From contig CAZUHP010000003.1 in NCBI GenBank assembly GCA_964620595.1, forward strand, positions 1 to 64,000: 64,000 nt of DNA, written 5' to 3'. Below, one piece after another: positions 55,077-62,396 of this stretch (position 1 is its first letter; each line of letters starts with the position of its first letter). A program made the position numbers and the translations under genes. The stretch is from Desulfocarbo sp964620595 (GTDB lineage: Bacteria > Desulfobacterota > Desulfarculia > Desulfarculales > Desulfarculaceae). A model generated the notes under the pieces. The model saw only the letters and a list, made by a program, of their open reading frames with translations, did no database searches and had not been told where the DNA came from.

Positions 55077-55367
55077 CTAGAAGCTGCAAGCGGCCAGGGG
55101 CGCCGCCCCGCTCACCTTGAGCCAGCGTATCTTCCAAAACCCCACCAGCTCCACGGTTACCTGGCCAGCCACCTGCACCAGGACCGGGTGCACGAACACC
55201 TCCAGGCCATCCACCTCCTGCCGGCGGTAGCCGTTTGCCCGGGGCGGATTGGGCACAGCCTGTGCCCCGCCGCGGCTGGCTCAGCCGCCGCCCACCGGCT
55301 CCAGGGTCAGTTGGCATCCCCGGTCCTGGAGCCATTGCTGCGCGCGAGGTTCGATGACTATGTTCAT
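55077..55367 (-). CDS. Short selenoprotein with GGGU motif (CC/Se-motif-like, UGA at 55281-55283)
   Basis: Protein of 96 aa with Sec29. The frame reads MNIVIEPRAQQWLQDRGCQL and LEPVGGG, then UGA, then ASRGGAQAVPNPPRANGYRR, DGLEVFVHPVLV and a final VELVGFWKIRWLKVSG. The pattern Gly-Gly-x-Sec, proline-rich middle, DGxxVxV and a strand-turn end recalls the short CC/Se-motif (seleno)protein group found beside HesB-like selenoproteins; that assignment is from memory and tentative. ATG 55367 is preceded by the long AT-rich intergenic region, so it is likely the first gene of a two-gene operon. A SECIS-like hairpin follows the UGA. Confidence 0.75.
55251..55280 (-). promoter_or_regulatory. Putative SECIS hairpin in the GGGU gene
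   Basis: From 13 bases after the UGA, GGGCAC (55267-55262) pairs with GTGCCC (55256-55251) around loop AGGCT, or seven pairs around GGC. The apical AGGCT is close to the AGGUCU loop of E. coli fdhF and begins 19 nt after the UGA. Confidence 0.65.
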
Positions 55368-55806
55368 GAGCTGCTCCGGGTTAAGTTGCTGGTGATCTCG
55401 GTCGGGTTGTTTAAGGAGCAAGTTGCGTGCCGCTCCGGCCTGTTGCGATATTGGACAATGATTTCACGTGGTTGCCTTTTGGGGCTCGCCAAGGGGCCGC
55501 CGGAAAGACGTTAACCGTTTAGCGCCCCCGGCAGGGTTTGTGTAGAGTAACTATTTGATAATAAACCATATATATCGTTAAGGCCGGCTGCGATGCGTAA
55601 ACGGAGGACAGCCGGACGTTAACCCGAACCAGGACGCAACCAAAGCCTGGCAAGACCCGCCCCCAAGATATAACCTTTTATATAGACTGGTTGTCCCCCA
55701 AAGTCAGCGCCTGGGGCTGGCAAAGGCACGCTTTGTGCTTGGCTTGGGGGGGAGACAGGAGGCGGGGAGCCTCCTGGTGCACACAGCGCACAGGGAGAAG
55801 CCGATC
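55368..55806. other. 439-bp intergenic region, divergent promoter zone, AT-richer
   Basis: No gene is supported here. The stretch 55540-55600 is the most AT-rich in this region (TTTGATAATAAACCATATAT). GACGTTAACC occurs twice, near 55507 and 55615, each containing the palindrome GTTAAC; these could be operator sites. A third possible promoter box TTTATATAGAC lies near 55677. Both the selenoprotein operon and the small Cys-rich gene must start here. Confidence 0.5.
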
Positions 55807-56028
55807 ATGGAATGCCGCAACCACCCGGAGCGAGAGGCGCAGGTCGTCTGCCAGAAACTCAACATCGGCTATTGCCAGGAGTGCCTGGACAATTGCATGG
55901 CCTGCACCGACCCGTGCGGCCATTGCCAGTTCCGCAAGACCAAGGTCTGCATCATCTGGGAGCTGTGCCGCAAGTCCGAGCGGCGCTACGAACTGGAACG
56001 CGCGGCCAAGGGCCTGGGGATGGAATAG
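55807..56028 (+). CDS. Small cysteine-rich protein, 73 aa, B-box-like zinc finger
   Basis: Protein of 73 aa starting MECRNHPEREAQVVCQKLNI, with eight cysteines in the first 48 residues: CRNHPE, VVCQKL, YCQECLDNCMACTDPCGHC. The C-x-x-H...C...C-x-x-C order resembles the bacterial B-box-type zinc finger. A basic helix (RKSERRYELERAAKG) ends it. ATG 55807 is preferred because GGGAG lies upstream; an in-frame start at 55735 would add residues without conserved features. It is a single gene and its function is unknown. Confidence 0.75.
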   Translation: MECRNHPEREAQVVCQKLNIGYCQECLDNCMACTDPCGHCQFRKTKVCIIWELCRKSERRYELERAAKGLGME

Positions 56029-56116
56029 GTCCGCCCCCCGACGCCCACCCCCCGTCGCCCCCCGTCGCCCGCCCCCCGACGCCCCCCCGTCGCCCCCGCC
56101 CCCCGTCGCCCCCCGG
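56029..56116. repeat. C-tract repeat (CCCCCGTCGC units) between Cys-rich gene and cysK
   Basis: Plus strand has about eight CCCCCCGTCGC or CCCCGACGC units filling the whole convergent gap of 88 bases up to the cysK stop. The complement gives GGGGGGCGAC. Confidence 0.85.
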
Positions 56117-57043
56117 CTAGCCGGGGAACAGGTCGGTGGTCAGGTAGCGCTCGGCCTGGCTGGGCAGCACCACCACGATGGTCTTGCCCGCGTTCTCGGG
56201 CCGGGCCGCCTGTTCCAAGGCGGCCCACATTGCCGCGCCCGAGGAGATGCCGCAGGCTAGTCCCTCGGCCCGGGCCAGCTCCCGGGCGGTGTCCAGGGCC
56301 TGTTCGTTGCTCACGGTCATCACCTCGTCGATGATGCCGACGTTCAGCACCTCGGGCACGAAACCGGCGCCGATGCCTTGAATCTTGTGCGGCCCGGGCT
56401 GTCCGCCGGAGAGCACCGGGCTGTCCGCCGGCTCCACCGCCACGCTCTTGAGGCTCGGCTTCAAGGGTTTCAGGAACTCGCTCACTCCGGTGATGGTGCC
56501 GCCGGTGCCCACCCCGGCCACCAGGATGTCCACCTTTCCCTCGCTGTCGCGCCATATCTCCGGGCCGGTGGTGCGGCGGTGCACCGCCGGGTTGGCCGGA
56601 TTGGTGAACTGGTTGGGCATATAGGCCCCCGGGGTTTCGTCCGCGATCTCCTGGGCCTTGTTTATGGCGCCCTTCATGCCCTCGGCCGCCGGGGTGAGCA
56701 CCAGCTCGGCGCCCAGGTGGCCCAGCAGCTTGCGCCGCTCCAGGCTCATGCTCTCGGGCATGGTCAGGATGAGGCGGAGGCCGTGCACCGCGCAGACAAA
56801 GGCCAGGGCGATGCCGGTGTTGCCGCTGGTGGGCTCCACCACCAGGCCGCCGGGCTGGAGCTGGCCGCTGGCCAGGGCGGCCTGGATCATGGCCACCCCT
56901 ATGCGGTCCTTGACGCTGGCCAGGGGGTTGCGGAACTCCAGCTTGGCCACCACCGTCGCCGGCAGCCCGTCGGCCAGGCGGTTGAGGCGCACCAGGGGGG
57001 TCTCCCCCACGGTCCAGGTGACATCGGTGGCTATGCGGCTCAT
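56117..57043 (-). CDS. cysK: Cysteine synthase (O-acetylserine sulfhydrylase)
   Basis: PLP enzyme of 308 aa that makes cysteine from O-acetylserine and sulfide. The PLP lysine is in EFRNPLASVKDRIG (Lys45), the phosphate-binding loop later is VAGVGTGGTITG, and PTSGNTGIALAFV and GIGAGFVPEVL are family blocks. ATG 57043 overlaps the cysE stop (TAATG), so synthesis is coupled to the serine acetyltransferase, its usual complex partner. In a sulfide-rich anaerobe this is the main route of sulfide assimilation. Confidence 0.95.
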   Translation of the reverse strand: MSRIATDVTWTVGETPLVRLNRLADGLPATVVAKLEFRNPLASVKDRIGVAMIQAALASGQLQPGGLVVEPTSGNTGIALAFVCAVHGLRLILTMPESMSLERRKLLGHLGAELVLTPAAEGMKGAINKAQEIADETPGAYMPNQFTNPANPAVHRRTTGPEIWRDSEGKVDILVAGVGTGGTITGVSEFLKPLKPSLKSVAVEPADSPVLSGGQPGPHKIQGIGAGFVPEVLNVGIIDEVMTVSNEQALDTARELARAEGLACGISSGAAMWAALEQAARPENAGKTIVVVLPSQAERYLTTDLFPG

Positions 57044-58008
57044 TACTTGCCTCCCCTCTGGCCCCTATAGACCAGCTCGGGTTTTTTCAGGAAGACCTTG
57101 GTGTCCGGCGGCACGCTTTCGGTGAGCCACACGTTGCCCCCGATCACCGCCCGCGCGCCGATCACCGTGTCCCCGCCCAGGATGGTGGCGCCGGAGTAGA
57201 TGATCACGTCGTCCTCGATGGTGGGGTGGCGCTTCACTCCCTGCATGGTGCGGCCCGCGCCGGGCGGCAGGGAGAGCGCGCCCAGGGTCACCCCCTGGTA
57301 GAGGCGCACCCTGTCGCCGATCACCGTGGTCTCGCCCACCACCACCCCGGTGCCGTGGTCGATGAAGAAGCTCTCGCCGATCTCCGCGCCGGGGTGGATG
57401 TCGATGCCGGTGCGCGAGTGGGCGTACTCGGTCATGATGCGGGGCAGAAGCGGCACCTCTTGGTGCAGGAGTTCGTGGGCCAGGCGGTAGGTCATGATGG
57501 CGAACAGGCCGGGGTAGCTGAAGATCACCTCGTCCACGCTCTTGCTGGCCGGGTCGCCCTCCCGGGCGGCGCGCACGTCGGCGGCCAGCCTCCGCCGCAG
57601 CTCGGGCAGGCGCTCCAAAAAGCCGCTGGCCGCCTCGTATCCCCGGTCGCGGCAGTGGCTGCAGGGCAGCTCGTAGCGGAAGCAGTCGTGACGGATGGCG
57701 TGGGTGATCTGGGTGGAGAGTTCCTCGAACAGCCGGGTCAACTCCTGGCCCAGGTGGTACTCCAGGTTGATGTCCTCCAAGGGGCCCCGGGTGAAGTAGC
57801 CCGGGAAGAGGAGATCGCGGCAGCGCACCAGGATGCCGATTACCCGCCGCCGGTCGGGAATGGGCGTGGGGCCCACGTGGTCGAAGCAGTCCCGGCTCTG
57901 GCAGGTGGCGGCCAGGCGCTTGGCTATGCGGGGAATCTCCTCGCTCAGGCGGTGCTCCCGCTCTTCCTCCAAACGGCATTTGTCGTCATCGGTCCAGGCC
58001 GGCTCCAT
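57043..58008 (-). CDS. cysE: Serine O-acetyltransferase, EpsC type
   Basis: Serine acetyltransferase of 321 aa, longer than E. coli CysE because of an N-terminal helical extension as in EpsC-type proteins. The C-terminal left-handed beta-helix shows hexapeptide repeats with the catalytic region TEYAHSRTGIDIHPGAEIGE, FIDHGTGVVVGETTVIG and GVKRHPTIEDDVIIYSGA. It makes O-acetylserine for CysK, encoded directly after it with a one-base stop/start overlap. ATG 58008 has a plausible GGAGGTG upstream. Confidence 0.93.
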   Translation of the reverse strand: MEPAWTDDDKCRLEEEREHRLSEEIPRIAKRLAATCQSRDCFDHVGPTPIPDRRRVIGILVRCRDLLFPGYFTRGPLEDINLEYHLGQELTRLFEELSTQITHAIRHDCFRYELPCSHCRDRGYEAASGFLERLPELRRRLAADVRAAREGDPASKSVDEVIFSYPGLFAIMTYRLAHELLHQEVPLLPRIMTEYAHSRTGIDIHPGAEIGESFFIDHGTGVVVGETTVIGDRVRLYQGVTLGALSLPPGAGRTMQGVKRHPTIEDDVIIYSGATILGGDTVIGARAVIGGNVWLTESVPPDTKVFLKKPELVYRGQRGGK

Positions 58009-58089
58009 GCAGCACCTCCCGGCAGCGGGGTTCGTATTCCTAGTATCAAGGTAAGAATAACCCCTCGCCTCCCACCCCGCCAGCCCTGG

Positions 58090-58157
58090 GGCGACGGGGG
58101 GGCGACGGGGGGCGACGGGGGGCGACGGGGGGGCGGGGGGCGGGCGACGGGGGGCAG
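58090..58157. repeat. G-tract repeat (GGGGGGCGAC units) between cysE and the oxidoreductase gene
   Basis: Plus strand has five consecutive GGGGCGACGG units and long G runs. It lies upstream of cysE and directly after the oxidoreductase stop, so it is not limited to convergent gaps. Confidence 0.85.
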
Positions 58158-58165
58158 GAGCCGCT

Positions 58166-59368
58166 CTAGGAGAACAACTGGGAGAAGTCGAAGTCCTTTT
58201 GCTTCATGGCCGGGGCCAGGTGGCCCGCCTGCACGCCCAGCTCCATGGCCCGGAGGCACTCCCGCACCCCCCGGCTCAGGCCCAGGAAGATGCAGCCCGT
58301 TATCTGGCCGCCCTCCATCACGATCTTGCGGTAGGTTTTCTCGTCTTCGTACACCGCGGACTGGAGCCTGCCTTCGGCGTCCACCTCTCCCGCGGAGGTC
58401 AGCTCCACCCCCGCCACCTTGAGGGAGTTGGACAGGAGGGTGCCCTGGTAGGTGGCCTGGCCGCCGGCCATGTTGGCGCCCGCCACCTCGCCCTGCTCCC
58501 GGGCCGCGGGCCACACGCCGTAGAGACGGCCCCGGTGCTCCACCTGGTCGCCCGCGGCCCACACGCCGGGGAGGCTGGTCTGCATGTGGTCGTCCACCAC
58601 CACCCCGTTGTTGATCTTGAGCCCCATGTGGCGGGCCAGCTCCAGGTTGCCCCGGATGCCGGCGGAAAAGAGCACCAGCCCTCCCTTCAGCTCGCGGCCG
58701 TCCTCCAGGAGGAGGCCCTCTGCCCGCTCCCGGCCCAGTACCTGGCGGGCCTTGGCGCCCAGGAAGAAGGAAAAGCCCATCTTCTCCAGGATGCCTTGCA
58801 GCTTGGCCGCGCCGGCCAGGTCCATCTGGCGGGGCAGGAGCCGGTCGAAGAACTCCACCACCTGCACCCGCAGCCCCAGGCGGGTGAGCCCATAGCCCGC
58901 CTCCAGGCCCAGCAGCCCGCCGCCCACCAGCACCGCGGAGTCGGTGTGCCGGGCCGCGGCGCGTATGCGGCGCGCGTCCTGGGCGGTGCGCAGGGAGAAC
59001 ACGTTCTTCTTGTCCGCGCCCGGCACCGGCGGAACAAAGGGGTGGGCGCCGGTGGCCAGGAGCAGGGCGTCGTAGGCTGCTTCCAGGCCCTGGCGGGTCT
59101 TGACCTTGCGGGCCGGGACATCCACCCGGCTCACCTGTTGGCCCAGGTGCAGGTCTATGCCCCGGGCCTGGTACCAGGCCCGGTCGCGCAGGGTGAATTC
59201 CTCCAGCCCGCTGGTTCCGGCGATCAACTCGGGCAGGCGGGGGCGGTAGTAAAAGGGGTCTTTCTCCTCGCTGAAGATGGTGATCTTGCCCTGGGGGTCG
59301 CCCGCCAGGATCTTCTCGGCCGCGGTGGCGCCTGCCACTCCGTTGCCGATGATTACATATCGCTGCAT
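58166..59368 (-). CDS. FAD-dependent NAD(P)H oxidoreductase, pyridine nucleotide-disulfide family
   Basis: Flavoprotein of 400 aa. The FAD site is YVIIGNGVAGATAAEKIL at residues 4-21; the NAD site is SAVLVGGGLLGLEAGYGL; the second FAD motif is LPGVWAAGDQVEH. It resembles NADH oxidase, rubredoxin reductase and the nitrite reductase N-terminal part. There is no redox-active Cys pair, so it probably passes electrons to rubredoxin or another carrier, or reduces O2 or a small thiol (inference). ATG 59368 has an AGGGAGG SD. It is a single gene. Confidence 0.9.
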   Translation of the reverse strand: MQRYVIIGNGVAGATAAEKILAGDPQGKITIFSEEKDPFYYRPRLPELIAGTSGLEEFTLRDRAWYQARGIDLHLGQQVSRVDVPARKVKTRQGLEAAYDALLLATGAHPFVPPVPGADKKNVFSLRTAQDARRIRAAARHTDSAVLVGGGLLGLEAGYGLTRLGLRVQVVEFFDRLLPRQMDLAGAAKLQGILEKMGFSFFLGAKARQVLGRERAEGLLLEDGRELKGGLVLFSAGIRGNLELARHMGLKINNGVVVDDHMQTSLPGVWAAGDQVEHRGRLYGVWPAAREQGEVAGANMAGGQATYQGTLLSNSLKVAGVELTSAGEVDAEGRLQSAVYEDEKTYRKIVMEGGQITGCIFLGLSRGVRECLRAMELGVQAGHLAPAMKQKDFDFSQLFS

Positions 59369-59541
59369 CCGGGCCTCCCTCTTCCGCCTGGGGGGCGGGG
59401 GTGAAAGCGGTGTTGCCCGCTGGTTGCTGCTCCTACTAAAAAGTCTTGGGGTTGAAAGGCGGAATGGCAAGAGGTACGGGTAAAAAAGCGGGTGGGAGGC
59501 GAGGGTGCGGCTGCCGGCCCCGGGGAGGCAGGGGCCGGCGG

Positions 59542-60045
59542 CTAGTAGTCCTTGGGCCGCTTGGTCACCCGGAAGGGGGCCTCGAAGACCTCCTCCAGGG
59601 CGGCCACCGCCGCCTCCAGGCTGGAGCCCTCCACCACGCAGGACACGCTGGAGATGCTGGTGGCGATGGCCAGGGGCTCCACCCCGGCCTTGGCCAGGGC
59701 GGAGAACATGAGCCCCGGCACCCGCGGCTTCTCCCGCAGGTGGGGGCCGAACACGCTGAGCACCGCCACCTGCTGCTGAAACAGGACGCCTCCCGCCTGG
59801 AGCCGGTCCTTGAGTTCATCCACCAGGCCCAGGGCCCGCTCCAGGTCCTTCTGGTCCAGCACCAGGGTGAAGTTGAGCCGGTGCTCCTGGTCCAGGCTCT
59901 CGGCCAGAAGCTCCAGGTTCACCCCGCCTTGGCCCAGGGCGCCGATGAGGGCGCCGGCGGCGCCGTTTCGGGGAGGCACGGCCATGACCCTGAGCAGCGC
60001 GCGGCCGTCGCTTTGCAGGATACCGCCTATCTTGATGCGTTCCAT
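59542..60045 (-). CDS. Stand-alone ACT-domain protein, aspartokinase-C-terminus-like
   Basis: Protein of 167 aa with two ACT domains (about 1-80 and 88-160), as in the regulatory end of aspartate kinase LysC. Visible are GALIGALGQGGVNLELLAES and AALAKAGVEPLAIATSISSV with VSCVVEG, matching the LysC effector-binding loops. No kinase domain is present. It may bind lysine or threonine as an independent regulator. ATG 60045 (MERIKIGGI) has the SD GGGAGAGG; longer forms are possible but unsupported. Confidence 0.82.
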   Translation of the reverse strand: MERIKIGGILQSDGRALLRVMAVPPRNGAAGALIGALGQGGVNLELLAESLDQEHRLNFTLVLDQKDLERALGLVDELKDRLQAGGVLFQQQVAVLSVFGPHLREKPRVPGLMFSALAKAGVEPLAIATSISSVSCVVEGSSLEAAVAALEEVFEAPFRVTKRPKDY

Positions 60046-60291
60046 GGGCTGCCTCTCCCGGCTCGGTGGGGGTCTGCCCCAGCATCGGGCAATCCCCGGC
60101 CCGGGGTCAAGGGCCAAGTGGGCCGGCGGGCGGGGAGGCTAAAGCCGCTTGACAGGCCGGTGGGGCTGCGGGGAGAATGGGCGAGTCCACCCAGCGGCCC
60201 CATAGGGTAGCGTGTATATAATGTGCCGGCGCCCCGGCGAGTGAGCGATTCCAGCCATGGCGGGGGGCGGGGGCGATTCAGGAGGATGAGC

Positions 60292-60672
60292 ATGGCCAAG
60301 AGGATTCTGATCGTGGACGACGACCCCGATCTGGTGGAAGCGGTTAGCATGCTGCTGGAGGCCGAGGGCATGGAGCCCATCGCGGCCTACGGAGGCGAGG
60401 AGGGACTGGCCAAGGCCAAGAGCGAAAAGCCGGACCTGATCGTGCTGGACATCATGATGCCCGACAAGGACGGCTACCAGGTGGCCAAGGAGCTGGCCGC
60501 CTCGGAGGAGCTGGCGGACATCCCGGTGATCATGCTGACCGCGGTCACGGACTACGTGAGCAAGACCAGCTATTCCCACAGCTCGGGCAAGGAGCTGGTG
60601 GCGGACGACTTCTTCGAAAAGCCGGTCAAGCCCGAGGCCCTGGTGCAGCGCATCCTGCAACTGGTGGGTTGA
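60292..60672 (+). CDS. Single-domain response regulator (receiver)
   Basis: CheY-like receiver of 126 aa without an output domain. The acidic pocket is VDDDP (9-13), the phosphoacceptor is Asp53 in LIVLDIMMPDKDG, Thr is in IMLTAVTD and Lys in FFEKPVKPE. ATG 60292 is chosen because AGGAGG ends six bases upstream. It could act with the HDOD or GGDEF proteins nearby. A strong terminator follows. Confidence 0.93.
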   Translation: MAKRILIVDDDPDLVEAVSMLLEAEGMEPIAAYGGEEGLAKAKSEKPDLIVLDIMMPDKDGYQVAKELAASEELADIPVIMLTAVTDYVSKTSYSHSSGKELVADDFFEKPVKPEALVQRILQLVG

Positions 60673-60703
60673 GCGGCGGCCACAAGGCTCAGGCCCCCCA
60701 GGC

Positions 60704-60745
60704 AAGACGCCCGCCGGACCCCCAGGGGCCGGGCGGGCGTTTTTG
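60704..60745 (+). terminator. Intrinsic terminator after the receiver gene
   Basis: ACGCCCGCC pairs with GGGCGGGCGT around a short GC-rich loop and is followed by TTTTT (about 60739-60743). This is the strongest terminator in this part of the window. Confidence 0.88.
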
Positions 60746-60761
60746 CTCGGGCATCCCCTCC

Positions 60762-60998
60762 CTATGGAGCCAGCTCGGCCTCCAGGTCCAACAGGATGCG
60801 GACCACCGGCCGGCCGCTGGCCAGCGTCTCGGGCCCCTGCCACACGGGGTTCCCCTCCTTTTGCCAGCGGGCGCGGAACTCCTCCCGCCCCAGGCCCAGG
60901 TGGTGGTAGATCATCATCTTCTGAAGGAAATTGCGTTCCTCGAAACTCAGCTCGCGCGCGGTGTCGATGCGGGTGCCGTCCTTGAGTTCATAGATCAT
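60762..60998 (-). CDS. Conserved hypothetical protein, 78 aa
   Basis: Protein of 78 aa beginning MIYELKDGTRIDTARELSFE and continuing with a helical middle (ERNFLQKMMIYHHLGLGREE) and a short RWQKEGNPVW. It is compact and charged, with no signal or membrane segment. Its ATG lies nine bases after the HDOD gene stop on the same strand, so it is probably co-transcribed with it. I do not recognise the family. Confidence 0.7.
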   Translation of the reverse strand: MIYELKDGTRIDTARELSFEERNFLQKMMIYHHLGLGREEFRARWQKEGNPVWQGPETLASGRPVVRILLDLEAELAP

Positions 60999-61007
60999 GG
61001 CGTTTCC

Positions 61008-61868
61008 TCAGGCGCCGGCTCCCGAAGCCATCAACTCCTCCCACTGCTGCTCCACCCGGGGCATGGCGGCCTCCAACTCCCGGCGGCATTCCTCCAGGAT
61101 GGCCAGGTCGGCCTCGATCGCCTCCAGGGCCAGGGGAGGCAGGAGGGGAGGGTCGGGGTTGCCCGAGTCGCCGATGTTGTCGGCGCGCACCATGAAATCG
61201 GCCGCGCAGGTCACCGCCGCCAGGGGCAGGTGCTCCAGGTCCCGCTCCAGGCTGTGGTGGCAGCCGATGGCCTGGTAGAGCACCGGCGGCAGGTCCCAGC
61301 GCCGGGCCAGTTCCAGGCCCACTTGTTCGTGGCTCAGGTCCAGGGCCTCCTCGGCCTGGCGCAGGGAGCAGCCGGTGCGGGCCAGGTGCTCCCGGAGGGC
61401 CGCCACCCGCTCCGGCGCAAAGGCGGCCATGATGACCTTGCCGATGTCGTGCAGGAGCCCGGCGGTGAAGGCCTGGCCCGGGTCGCAGGCGCCGGTGCGT
61501 TGGGCCAGGATGCGCGCCGCCTCGCTGGCCGCCAGCGAGTGCAGCCAGAGCTGCTCGGCCCCCTGTTGGTCGCTGAAGGTGGAGGGGTGCAAAAAGCCCA
61601 TCAGGGAGAGGCTGAGGCACACGTTGCGCACCTCGCTGAAGCCGATGGTCACCACCGCCCGGCGCACGGTGGTTATCTGGTGGCGGAGCCCGTAATAGGC
61701 GCTGTTGGCCACGGCCAGGAGCTTGGTGGTGATGGCCTGGTCGTTGCGGACGATGCGCTCCAGGTCCGCGGCCGAGGCACGGGGGTCGTCCAGGGTCTGG
61801 ATGATCTGGCCCAGGACGTTGGGCAGGGTGGGGATGTTGCGGATGTTTTTTATGAAGCTATGGCTCAT
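61008..61868 (-). CDS. HDOD-domain signalling protein
   Basis: Protein of 286 aa made of one HDOD domain. Typical parts are MSHSFIKNIRNIPTLPNVLG, RIVRNDQAITTKLLAVANSA, GFSEVRNVCLSLSLMGFL and FTAGLLHDIGKVIM, which keeps an HD pair, and a later SHEQVGLELARRWDLPP. HDOD proteins act in c-di-GMP or stress signalling without known enzymatic activity in most cases. ATG 61868 is chosen because the conserved core starts there. It is divergent from the GGDEF-EAL gene. Confidence 0.9.
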   Translation of the reverse strand: MSHSFIKNIRNIPTLPNVLGQIIQTLDDPRASAADLERIVRNDQAITTKLLAVANSAYYGLRHQITTVRRAVVTIGFSEVRNVCLSLSLMGFLHPSTFSDQQGAEQLWLHSLAASEAARILAQRTGACDPGQAFTAGLLHDIGKVIMAAFAPERVAALREHLARTGCSLRQAEEALDLSHEQVGLELARRWDLPPVLYQAIGCHHSLERDLEHLPLAAVTCAADFMVRADNIGDSGNPDPPLLPPLALEAIEADLAILEECRRELEAAMPRVEQQWEELMASGAGA

Positions 61869-61942
61869 GCTCGGTGCCCGGCCGCCGGGGCCGCGCGCCC
61901 CGCCGGCGTGTAGGGTTGGTGCCATCCTGAGAAGCCCTCGCC

Positions 61943-62020
61943 CCGCGCCCCCCCGCGCGCCCCGCGTCGCCCCCCGCGTCGCCCCCCGCGTCGCCCCCCG
62001 CCGCCCCCCACCGGCGGCGG
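61943..62020. repeat. C-tract repeat (CCCCGCGTCGC units)
   Basis: Plus strand has three near-identical CGCGTCGCCCCC units followed by CCGCCGCCCCCC. It is upstream of the HDOD gene. Confidence 0.75.
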
Positions 62021-62396
62021 TCCTGGCGGGGCCTCCCTGGAACCCGCAGACTACTCCCGGCTTTTCATACCGGTCGGCTCTAAATTAACATCTTTCGGCT
62101 GGTTGGTGGCGCAATTTCTGCCATGACATATATGCAATTTTTTTGACATTACGCCGGACAATTATTCATTTCAAATTACATTTTGTTCAGAAAAAGCTTG
62201 ACCGGTGGAATCTCTTGTGAGATTTACGTTGGGGTTTGCCAACATTGACGTGGACCGATTTTTTGCAGCATGGCCTTGCGGCCTCGCCCGCAAGGCGGAT
62301 GCTCAAAAATGATCGGCGGCCTTCTTCGAGCAGTTGGAGCTGGGGGGCGTCTTGGTTTCTTTTCAGGAAAAGAAACTAGGCGATAAAAAATCGCCT
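62021..62396. other. AT-rich 376-bp region with hairpins upstream of the GGDEF-EAL gene
   Basis: No gene is supported. Bases 62075-62235 are the most AT-rich in the window, with TTTTTTTGACA near 62134. A long imperfect hairpin lies at about 62268-62310 (CCTTGCGG with CCGCAAGG inside GCAT/ATGC). A perfect 8-bp hairpin TAGGCGAT/ATCGCCTA with an A5 loop (62378-62398) covers the start codon of the next gene. The region looks like a regulatory leader. Confidence 0.55.

Noticed and set aside
62021..62396. A c-di-GMP riboswitch in front of the GGDEF-EAL gene.
   Set aside because: The conserved GEMM blocks are not recognisable. Only generic hairpins are seen.
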